This document shows positions 1-7,254 of a stretch of 18,739 nt of DNA, in pieces. Location: the NCBI GenBank assembly GCA_945900935.1, contig CAMDKT010000032.1, positions 1 to 18,739 on the forward strand, in the 5' to 3' direction. Source of the stretch: Candidatus Sulfopaludibacter sp. SbA3. Lineage in GTDB: Bacteria > Acidobacteriota > Terriglobia > Bryobacterales > Bryobacteraceae. The position numbers and the translations under genes are program-made. Below the pieces are notes generated by a model that saw only the letters and a list, made by a program, of their open reading frames with translations, was not told the DNA's origin and did no database searches. The stretch's first letter is position 1, and every line of letters starts with the position of its first letter.

Positions 1-279
1 ATCGAAGCCTGGGAGATGCGCTTCGCCGCCGCGTCCGATCCAGAGGGCGCGGAAGGCGAAGACGCGTTCGGCGTCGTTGATGTGATTCAGGGCTTCGCGA
101 AAGGACCATTTGCCGGGTTCATACCTGTGCAACGATTGCTTATCGGAGATGTCGTTGAGGAACTCCAGAAACATATCGGATTGGAAGTCGATGTAGGCCA
201 TGATGTCGTCCGTTGGCGCTTTGTCGATGTAGGTGAAGTAGTATTCCGCAGCTTCGTCGCGGGAGGGTGAGCCTAGCAT
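1..279 (-). CDS. DinB family protein, N-terminal part (runs off the left edge)
   Basis: Reading the minus strand from the ATG whose complement is at 277-279 gives an open frame of 93 codons with no stop before the window edge. The protein begins MLGSPSRDEAAEYYFTYID and contains YEPGKWSFREALNHINDAER followed by ALWIGRGG and LPGFD. That pattern is typical of the DinB/YfiT four-helix-bundle superfamily (DinB_2), where the His in ALNHIND is the first ligand of the usual metal-binding His triad. Family members are about 150-180 residues, so roughly half is present and the other His ligands lie outside the window. The substrate is unknown; relatives include thiol-dependent transferases and damage-inducible proteins of unclear role. 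The gene diverges from the histidine kinase across a 176-base gap. The family call is fairly secure, the function is not. Confidence 0.8.
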   Translation of the reverse strand, partial: MLGSPSRDEAAEYYFTYIDKAPTDDIMAYIDFQSDMFLEFLNDISDKQSLHRYEPGKWSFREALNHINDAERVFAFRALWIGRGGEAHLPGFD

Positions 280-455
280 TTTTCTACGATAGCGCAGACG
301 GGATATTCTGTTTCCCGGATATGGATACCGAAAGCTGTAGATCGCCGGGCGGAAGCGGGCGAAAATTTAGTATTCTTTAGGATTCCAGCATGTTCGGGAG
401 TGGCCGAAGAATTGCAAGGAAAAACTGACCGGGGAATGGAAAGGATAGGAACGTC
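280..455. other. Divergent intergenic region between DinB and histidine kinase genes
   Basis: This gap must hold the promoters of both diverging genes. I could not find a convincing -35/-10 pair on either strand. It contains an imperfect inverted repeat, TTCGG at 393-397 and CCGAA at 404-408 with a 6-base spacer, about 50 bases before the kinase start. A good ribosome binding site, AAGGATAGGA, lies at 441-450 and supports the GTG start at 456. Confidence 0.4.
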
Positions 456-3383
456 GTGCAGGAGCTGAGGCGGCAGTTTGCGGGAGCGTTGATCGTCATC
501 TTGACGATTGCCGCGGTGATTGCGGCGGGGATTAACTTTCAGCAGCAGGGGCGATTCCACTTGCCGGAAGACGGTGTGACGTGGGTGGACCGGGAGGGAA
601 CGGCGGGGACCGCGCCGGGCGGGCAGCCGATTATCCGGAACAACGTGGTGGCGCTGCATGTGGTGGAGGGCGGACCGGCCAACCGGGCGGGGATTATTGA
701 GGGCGACATTTTGCGGCGGATCGACAATCTGGGGGTGTCGAGGGCGGCGGATGTTTCCGAGATTTTGGTGGGGCTGGGCGTTTGGAAAAAGGTCGAATAT
801 TTTGTCGAACGGCCGTACAAGCGGGCCGGGAACGAGGTAGCCCTTGAGATTCGCTACGCCGTTTTTGTGGCGGAGCATACGGCTTCGGACGCGGTCTATT
901 ACCAGTATTTCGTGGGCGCGGCGTATTTGTTTGTGGGGTTGTTCGTGTTTTTCCGGCGCGGTGACGCGCACCGGGCGCTGCACTTTTACCTGCTCTGCCT
1001 GGCGAGTTTTGTCCTCTACACGTTTCATTACACGGGGAAGCTGAATAACTTCGACCAGGGGATCTATTTTGGAAATGTGTTCGCGGGACTGTTGATGCCG
1101 ACGCTGTTCATCCATTTTGCGCTGGTGTTTCCGGAACCGCCGCGGTGGTTGCGGGGGCGAGGACGGGCGCTGCTGTTGTACGTACCAGCGGTGGTGCTGG
1201 GGGCGCTCTGGACTGGAATTCTGGGCGGTTATGTGAAGATTCCGGTGAGCCCGATTGAGCTGCGCTGGATGTTTGACCGGGCGTGGATGGGTTTCCTCGC
1301 TGGCGGGCAGTTATTGGGGGCCGGAATCCTGTCGTGGCGGTGTCGGTCCACCGAGGACGCGATCACGCGGCAGCAGATTAAGTGGCTGCGAAATGGGGCG
1401 GTGTTCGGCGTGCTGCCGTTCGCGGCGTTATACGTTGCGCCGTATCTGATGGGCGCGGTGCTGGGGCCCGCGATGGAGCTGGCGGTGCTGCCATTGGTGC
1501 TGGTGCCGATTACATGGGCGTACGCGATCTTCCGCTACAGGCTGATGGACGTGGACATTATCTTCCAACAGGGGTATGTGTATACGCTGGCCACGTTGGC
1601 CGTGTTGGCCGTATTTTATGGCCTGGTGTTCTCGATCACCTCATCGATGCCCCATCCCGAGGGGCAGCCCGGAGCGCGCGTGGACGATCTAAATCCGGCG
1701 GCGCTGATCAGTTTGATATTGATTGCGGCGTTCATTTTTCAACCGGTGCGGAATTGGCTGCAAGAGGTGCTGGACCGCCATTTCTTTTATAAAGACCGGT
1801 ACGATTACCGGCGCACACTGGTGGAGTTTGCGCGGGAACTGGGGAGTGAGACCGATCTGAACCGGACGTTGAACGCCGTGGCCGACCGGCTGACGCGGAC
1901 GTTGTCGATTGAGCGGATCACGTTTTTTCTGAACGATGAGAAGGCGGGCGGATTCCGGTTGTATATGACGGCGGGCTTGCAGCGGCCGGTGCCGGATATG
2001 GTGGATTTGGCCTTCCTGGCAGAGAAGGATACGGGGTCGAACGCCCATTTGTTTTTCGAACGGACGCGCGGACCCTACGACGCGACGATGCGGGATTATC
2101 CGGCTTCCGTGCTGCACACAATCGCCGACCTGGATTTGACTTACTACATACCATGCACGGCGCGGGGGCGAGTGATCGCATATTTGGGGGCGAGCCGGAC
2201 GACGGAAGGGGATTTCCTGTCGTCGGAAGACGTGGAGCTGCTGCAGACGCTGTGCGGTTATGTGGGGATCTCGATTGAGAATTCGCGGCTTTACCGTTCA
2301 CTCGGGCGGAAGGTGGAAGAGTACGAGCGATTGAAGGAGTTCAGCGAGAATATCGTTGAATCGATCAACGTTGGCATCGCGGCGGCGGATTTTGAAGACC
2401 GCGTGGAGAGCTGGAATTCGCAGATGGAGCAGTTGACGGGAATTCGCCGGGACGACGCCATGGGCCGGCCGTTGAAAGATTTATTGCCGGCGGATCTGAT
2501 TGGGAAGTTGACGCTGCTTCGGTCGGAGCCTGGGATTCACACGATCTATAAGTTTCCGCTGCCCGGACCGAATAACGCGGACCGGGTGATCAACGTTGTC
2601 TTCGCGCCGTTGGTTTCGCGGGAGCAGGAGCAGATTGGCCGGTTGATCCTGTTCGACGACATCACGGAGCGATCCGTGCTGGAGAACCGGCTGGTGCAGG
2701 CCGACAAGCTGTCGTCGCTGGGATTGCTGGCGGCGGGCGTGGCGCACGAAGTGAATACGCCGCTGGCGGTGATATCGACTTACGCGCAGTTACTGGCCAA
2801 GCAGGTGAATGGCGATGAGAGTAAGTCAAAGTTACTGGAAAAGATCGCCAAGCAGACATTCCGGGCGAGCGAGATTGTCAATTCGCTATTGAATTTTTCG
2901 CGGACGTCGTCAACCGAGTATGAGGAAGTGGACCTGAACCGGATTGTACGGGAGACCCTGCAACTGATTCACCCGCAGCTGGGGAAGGCGCGGATTACGG
3001 TGGAGGAGCAGATGGCGGGGGAATTGGGCGCGGTGCGGGGGAACGCCGGAAAATTACAACAGGTGTTTCTGAATCTGTTTTTGAACGCGAGAGATTCAAT
3101 GGAGGATGGCGGTAAGTTGACAGTGGTGACGTCGACGAATGAGGCGACCGCGCGGGTTGAAATTATCGACTCCGGCTGCGGGATCGCCGAAGAGAATCTG
3201 GCGCGCATTTACGATCCGTTCTTCACGACCAAGGGCGCGAAAAAGGGTACGGGCCTGGGCCTCTCCATTACTTACGGTATTGTGAAAGAGCATGGAGGCT
3301 CGATTGGAGTTCTGTCCCAGCCGGGGCAGGGCACTCGCTTCCAGCTTGACTTCCCGTTGGTAAGGAAAACTGTTAATGTCTGA
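456..3383 (+). CDS. Membrane-bound sensor histidine kinase with PDZ, GAF and PAS domains
   Basis: A 975-residue sensor kinase that should autophosphorylate on His and pass phosphate to the response regulator encoded next. Order of parts: transmembrane helix at about 11-27; PDZ-like domain at about 40-120 (GGPANRAGIIEGDILRRID); a polytopic membrane block of six or seven helices at about 148-385, ending in the YRLMDVDIIFQQGYVYT stretch found before the cytoplasmic part of ComP-like kinases; a linker; GAF at about 466-612; PAS at about 628-745; HisKA with phospho-acceptor His764 in GVAHEVNTPL; and HATPase_c with the N-box (N873, N877), a DSGCGIA G1 box and GTGLGLS G2 box. The GTG start is chosen for the AAGGATAGGA site just upstream. 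The last 8 bases overlap the regulator gene, so translation is probably coupled. The PDZ and membrane arrangement suggests an envelope or membrane signal, but the ligand cannot be read from sequence. Confidence 0.93.
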   Translation: MQELRRQFAGALIVILTIAAVIAAGINFQQQGRFHLPEDGVTWVDREGTAGTAPGGQPIIRNNVVALHVVEGGPANRAGIIEGDILRRIDNLGVSRAADVSEILVGLGVWKKVEYFVERPYKRAGNEVALEIRYAVFVAEHTASDAVYYQYFVGAAYLFVGLFVFFRRGDAHRALHFYLLCLASFVLYTFHYTGKLNNFDQGIYFGNVFAGLLMPTLFIHFALVFPEPPRWLRGRGRALLLYVPAVVLGALWTGILGGYVKIPVSPIELRWMFDRAWMGFLAGGQLLGAGILSWRCRSTEDAITRQQIKWLRNGAVFGVLPFAALYVAPYLMGAVLGPAMELAVLPLVLVPITWAYAIFRYRLMDVDIIFQQGYVYTLATLAVLAVFYGLVFSITSSMPHPEGQPGARVDDLNPAALISLILIAAFIFQPVRNWLQEVLDRHFFYKDRYDYRRTLVEFARELGSETDLNRTLNAVADRLTRTLSIERITFFLNDEKAGGFRLYMTAGLQRPVPDMVDLAFLAEKDTGSNAHLFFERTRGPYDATMRDYPASVLHTIADLDLTYYIPCTARGRVIAYLGASRTTEGDFLSSEDVELLQTLCGYVGISIENSRLYRSLGRKVEEYERLKEFSENIVESINVGIAAADFEDRVESWNSQMEQLTGIRRDDAMGRPLKDLLPADLIGKLTLLRSEPGIHTIYKFPLPGPNNADRVINVVFAPLVSREQEQIGRLILFDDITERSVLENRLVQADKLSSLGLLAAGVAHEVNTPLAVISTYAQLLAKQVNGDESKSKLLEKIAKQTFRASEIVNSLLNFSRTSSTEYEEVDLNRIVRETLQLIHPQLGKARITVEEQMAGELGAVRGNAGKLQQVFLNLFLNARDSMEDGGKLTVVTSTNEATARVEIIDSGCGIAEENLARIYDPFFTTKGAKKGTGLGLSITYGIVKEHGGSIGVLSQPGQGTRFQLDFPLVRKTVNV

Positions 3384-4815
3384 TTTCACGGCCCCTCCGG
3401 CGCGCGGACGCATCCTGATTGTAGACGACGAAGAAGACATTCGTGAGAGCCTGGAGACGCTGTTGACGCTTGAGGGTTACTCCGTGGACATGGCCGTGAA
3501 TGGGACGGCCGGCCTGGAGCGGATGGGGCAGACGGCTTTTGACCTGGTGTTGCTGGATCTAATGATGCCGGACATGTCGGGCATGGAAGTTCTGGCGGAA
3601 GTAAGACAGCGGGACCGCGAGACGCCGATTTTTCTGATTACGGCGTATGGGTCGATTGACGTGGCGGTTAAGGCGTTGAAGGCCGGCGCAAATGACTATT
3701 TTTCGAAGCCGTGGGACAACGAAAAGCTGATCATTGAAATCGACAGGCAGATTGCCAAGGGCCGGCTGGAGCGGGAAAACGTTGAGCTGAAGCGGGCGCT
3801 GAAACAGCGGTATGCGTTCCCGAATATTGTGGGGAAAAGCGACCGGATGCTGCGAGTGTTGGACACGGTGGCGCAGGTGGCGCCGTCGCGGGCGACCGTA
3901 CTGATCACGGGCGAGACGGGGACAGGGAAAGAGCTGATCGCCAAGGCGATTCATACGAATTCGACGCGCGCGGACAATCCGTTTGTGGCGGTGAATAGCG
4001 GCTCGCTGCCGCCGGATTTACTGGAATCGACGCTGTTTGGGCATGTGAAGGGCGCGTTTACGGGGGCGATTGCGACGCGCAAGGGTGTTTTTGAGACGGC
4101 CAACCAGGGGACCATTTTCTTTGACGAGATTGGAAACATTTCACCGGAAATTCAGGCGAAACTGCTGCGGGTGATCCAGGAACGCGAGTTCGCGGCGTTG
4201 GGCTCAAACGATACGATTCATGTGGATGTGCGGCTGGTGGCGGCGACGAACGAAGACCTGAGAAAAATGGTGGAGGAGAAGCGCTTCCGGGAGGATTTGT
4301 ATTACCGGCTGAATGTCATTCAGATCGCGCTGCCGCCGCTGCGGGAGCGCAAGGAAGATATCCCGCTACTTACAGAACATTTCTTTGATAAGTACTCGCG
4401 GGAGAATGAGAAATATCTGGACGCGGCGCGGAAATCGGTCTTGCGTTTTGAGCCCGAGGCGTTCCAGTTGTTGATGGAGCACACGTGGCCGGGAAACGTG
4501 CGGGAGTTGGAGAACACGATTGAACGGGCGGTGGTATTGGCGACGACGGCGAGTGTGCCGGCGACGGTGCTGCCGGATACGGTGCTGCATCCGGGCGGGA
4601 TGCGGATCCGCAGGGACGACGCTGGGCGGCTGCCGGCGGACGCGAGTTTGTATGAAATTGTCGCCGATTATGAGCGGCGAACGATTGTGGATGTGTTGGA
4701 GGGGGTGAACTTTTCGCAGACGGAGGCTGCGGAGCGGTTACGGATTCCGTTGTCGACGTTGAATCAGAAGATTAAGCGGTTGAGTATTGAGATTAGGCGG
4801 GGGTCGCGGGGGTAG
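3376..4815 (+). CDS. Sigma-54-dependent response regulator (NtrC family)
   Basis: A 479-residue transcription activator with three domains. The receiver (about 11-125) carries the acidic pair D17/D18, phospho-acceptor D61 (LLDLMMPD), T89 and K111. The AAA+ domain (about 150-390) has Walker A GETGTGKE at 179-186, the sigma-54 contact loop GAFTGA at 226-231, Walker B with D250-E251, and the conserved PGNVRELEN. A Fis-type helix-turn-helix (about 435-475, with SQTEAAERLRIPLSTLNQKI) ends the protein. It should be phosphorylated by the overlapping kinase and then remodel RNA polymerase-sigma-54 at enhancer-dependent promoters. Its ATG lies inside the last codons of the kinase gene, with AAGGA at 3362-3366. 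All catalytic motifs are intact. The targets are unknown. No sigma-54 promoter with correct GG-N10-GC spacing was found before the next gene. Confidence 0.96.
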   Translation: MSDFTAPPARGRILIVDDEEDIRESLETLLTLEGYSVDMAVNGTAGLERMGQTAFDLVLLDLMMPDMSGMEVLAEVRQRDRETPIFLITAYGSIDVAVKALKAGANDYFSKPWDNEKLIIEIDRQIAKGRLERENVELKRALKQRYAFPNIVGKSDRMLRVLDTVAQVAPSRATVLITGETGTGKELIAKAIHTNSTRADNPFVAVNSGSLPPDLLESTLFGHVKGAFTGAIATRKGVFETANQGTIFFDEIGNISPEIQAKLLRVIQEREFAALGSNDTIHVDVRLVAATNEDLRKMVEEKRFREDLYYRLNVIQIALPPLRERKEDIPLLTEHFFDKYSRENEKYLDAARKSVLRFEPEAFQLLMEHTWPGNVRELENTIERAVVLATTASVPATVLPDTVLHPGGMRIRRDDAGRLPADASLYEIVADYERRTIVDVLEGVNFSQTEAAERLRIPLSTLNQKIKRLSIEIRRGSRG

Positions 4816-4877
4816 GTGGCGGCGGACGGCATGGGCGGAGTCCACCGCGCGAGTAGATTTGGCGCTAGTCTGGATAC

Positions 4878-4884
4878 AGGAGGT
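4878..4884 (+). promoter_or_regulatory. Strong Shine-Dalgarno site setting the TTG start of phosphoketolase
   Basis: AGGAGGT ends 8 bases before the TTG at 4893. The next in-frame ATG is 12 codons later and has no comparable site, so the TTG is the better start. This near-perfect anti-16S match paired with a weak initiation codon is unusual in the window. Confidence 0.75.
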
Positions 4885-4892
4885 GTTGCAAT

Positions 4893-7253
4893 TTGCCAAC
4901 GCCACTTTCGTCCGAGACGCTTGACCGGATGCATTCGTATTGGAACGCGGCGAACTACCTTTCGGCCGGTCAGATCTATCTATCTTCGAATCCGCTGCTG
5001 CGCGAGCCGTTGCGGGTGGAACACGTGAAGCGGCGGTTGCTGGGGCACTGGGGGACGACGCCAGGCCTGAATTTCATCTATGTCCACATGAACCGGATGA
5101 TCAAGGAACACGGGACTGGCATTTTGTATGTTGCCGGTCCCGGACATGGCGGGCCAGGGTTGGTTGCCAACACCTATTTAGAAGGAACTTATAGCGAGGT
5201 GTATCCGGATATCTCACAAGATGCTGAGGGACTGCGGAAACTGTGTAAGCAGTTTTCGTTTCCCGGAGGGATTCCGAGTCATGTGGCGCCGGAGACGCCG
5301 GGCTCGATTCATGAGGGCGGGGAACTGGGATACGCGCTGGTACATGCGTATGGTGCTGTGTTTGACAATCCTGATTTACTGGCTTGCTGCGTTGTCGGCG
5401 ACGGCGAGGCGGAGACCGGGCCGCTGGCGGCGAGTTGGCATTCGAATAAGTTCCTGAATCCGGCGCGGGACGGGACGGTCCTGCCGATTCTCCATTTGAA
5501 CGGGTATAAGATCGCGGGCCCGACGGTGTTGGCGCGGCTCAGTACGGAGGAGTTAACCCAGTTATTCAGTGGTTACGGTTACCGGCCGTATTTTGTGGAG
5601 GGTGATGAGCCGGTAGCGATGCATAAGCTGATGGCGGCTACTTTGGACGACATTTGGGCGGAGATTCGAGACATTCAAGTTGGCGCGCGAGCCCATGGAA
5701 TCACGGAAAGGCCGCGATGGCCGATGATTGTTCTGCGAACGCCGAAGGGCTGGACGGGTCCGAAAATCGTGGATGGCAAACCGGCGGAAGGGAGCTTTCG
5801 ATCGCATCAGGTGCCGCTGAGTAAAATTGGCTCGAATCCGGAGCATCTGCGGCAACTGGAGGAATGGCTGCGGAGTTATGAGCCGGAGAAGTTATTTGAC
5901 GATGCCGGGCGATTGCGGCCCGAGTTAGCGGAGTTAGCGCCGAAGGGCGATCTGCGGATGGGGGCGAATCCACATGCCAATGGCGGATTGCTGCTGCGAG
6001 ATCTGGTGATGCCGGACTTCCGGGAGTATGCGGTGACGGTGCCTTCGCCGGGGACAGTCACGGCGGAATCGACGAGGGTGATGGGCGAGTTTCTTCGCGA
6101 CATTTTGAAACAGAATGCGGAGGCGAAGAATTTCAGGGTTTTTGGGCCCGATGAGACGAGATCGAACCGGCTGGGAGCGGTATTTGAGGCGACGGACCAG
6201 GCGTGGATGGCGCGGATTGAAACCGGCGATGAACATTTGGGGGCGGACGGGCGCGTGATGGAGATACTCAGCGAGCATCTGTGTCAGGGATGGCTGGAAG
6301 GGTATCTGCTGACCGGGCGCCATGGAATTTTCTCTTGTTACGAAGCATTTATCCATATTATTGACTCGATGTTCAATCAACACGCGAAATGGCTGAAAGT
6401 GTGCGGCGAGATACCATGGCGGCGGCCGATTGCGTCGTTGACTTACTTACTGACGTCGCACGTTTGGCGGCAGGATCACAATGGATTCAGCCACCAGGAT
6501 CCGGGGTTCATCGATCACGCTGTGAACAAGAAGGCGGGCATCGTGCGTGTCTACCTGCCGCCCGATGCGAATACCCTGCTTTCGGTGACGGATCACTGCC
6601 TGCGGAGCCGGAACTATATCAATGTGATTGTGGCCGGCAAGCAGCCGCAACTGCAGTGGCTTGACATGGAGGCGGCAGCGCGGCATTGCGAGGCGGGGGT
6701 GGGAATCTGGGGTTGGGCGAGCAACGATGCGGGGCAGGAGCCGGACGCCGTGATGGCTTGCGCGGGCGATGTGCCGACGCTGGAAACGCTGGCGGCGGTG
6801 GATTTGCTGCGGCAGGATGTACCGGGATTGCGGGTTCGAGTTGTCAATGTTGTGGATCTGATGACGTTGCAGCCGGCATCTGAGCATCCGCATGGGTTGA
6901 GTGATCGCGAGTTTGACTCTATATTCACGACGGACAAACCGGTGATATTTGCATTTCATGGTTACCCGACTCTGATTCACCGGCTGACTTACCGGCGGCA
7001 GAATCACTCAAACATACACGTGAGGGGCTTCAAGGAGGAAGGCACGACGACGACGCCATTTGACATGACTGTTCTGAATGACTTGGACCGTTTTCATTTG
7101 GCGGGCGATGTGATAGATCGAGTGCCGCGGCTAAGGAACGTAGCTGGGCACGCGCAACAGTTCCTGCGCGACAAGTTGGCCGAGCATAAGCGCTACATTG
7201 TTCAATATGGCGATGACATGCCGGAGATTCTCGATTGGAAGTGGCCGTACTAG
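4893..7253 (+). CDS. xfp: Phosphoketolase (xylulose-5-phosphate / fructose-6-phosphate)
   Basis: A cytosolic thiamine-diphosphate enzyme that splits xylulose 5-phosphate (and often fructose 6-phosphate) with inorganic phosphate into acetyl phosphate and a shorter sugar phosphate. It is 786 residues, near the usual 790-830. The family signatures are present: GHWGTTPGLNF with H52, AGPGHGGPG with H85, FPGGIPSHVAPETPGSIHEG with H140, and the ThDP/Mg motif GDGEAETGP at 169-177 followed by N185. VFGPDETRSNRL marks the middle domain, and SHQDPGF with the later conserved blocks marks the C-terminal part. It starts at TTG behind AGGAGGT. Its stop is one base from the ATG of the Ca2+-ATPase gene, so the two are probably cotranscribed. 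No acetate kinase or phosphotransacetylase is in the window to use the acetyl phosphate. The family is certain; substrate preference between the two sugars cannot be decided. Confidence 0.96.
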   Translation: MPTPLSSETLDRMHSYWNAANYLSAGQIYLSSNPLLREPLRVEHVKRRLLGHWGTTPGLNFIYVHMNRMIKEHGTGILYVAGPGHGGPGLVANTYLEGTYSEVYPDISQDAEGLRKLCKQFSFPGGIPSHVAPETPGSIHEGGELGYALVHAYGAVFDNPDLLACCVVGDGEAETGPLAASWHSNKFLNPARDGTVLPILHLNGYKIAGPTVLARLSTEELTQLFSGYGYRPYFVEGDEPVAMHKLMAATLDDIWAEIRDIQVGARAHGITERPRWPMIVLRTPKGWTGPKIVDGKPAEGSFRSHQVPLSKIGSNPEHLRQLEEWLRSYEPEKLFDDAGRLRPELAELAPKGDLRMGANPHANGGLLLRDLVMPDFREYAVTVPSPGTVTAESTRVMGEFLRDILKQNAEAKNFRVFGPDETRSNRLGAVFEATDQAWMARIETGDEHLGADGRVMEILSEHLCQGWLEGYLLTGRHGIFSCYEAFIHIIDSMFNQHAKWLKVCGEIPWRRPIASLTYLLTSHVWRQDHNGFSHQDPGFIDHAVNKKAGIVRVYLPPDANTLLSVTDHCLRSRNYINVIVAGKQPQLQWLDMEAAARHCEAGVGIWGWASNDAGQEPDAVMACAGDVPTLETLAAVDLLRQDVPGLRVRVVNVVDLMTLQPASEHPHGLSDREFDSIFTTDKPVIFAFHGYPTLIHRLTYRRQNHSNIHVRGFKEEGTTTTPFDMTVLNDLDRFHLAGDVIDRVPRLRNVAGHAQQFLRDKLAEHKRYIVQYGDDMPEILDWKWPY

Positions 7254-7254
7254 A

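Noticed and set aside
273..1115. A 280-codon minus-strand open frame opposite the kinase
   Set aside because: It lies antisense to the well-supported PDZ/membrane part of the kinase, has Arg/Pro/His-rich composition with no recognisable motif, and reflects the GC-rich sense gene.
4816..4892. A sigma-54 promoter before phosphoketolase
   Set aside because: Expected because a sigma-54 activator lies just upstream, but no GG-N10-GC pair with a consensus fit was found. The nearest candidate at about 4818-4830 is one base short in spacing.
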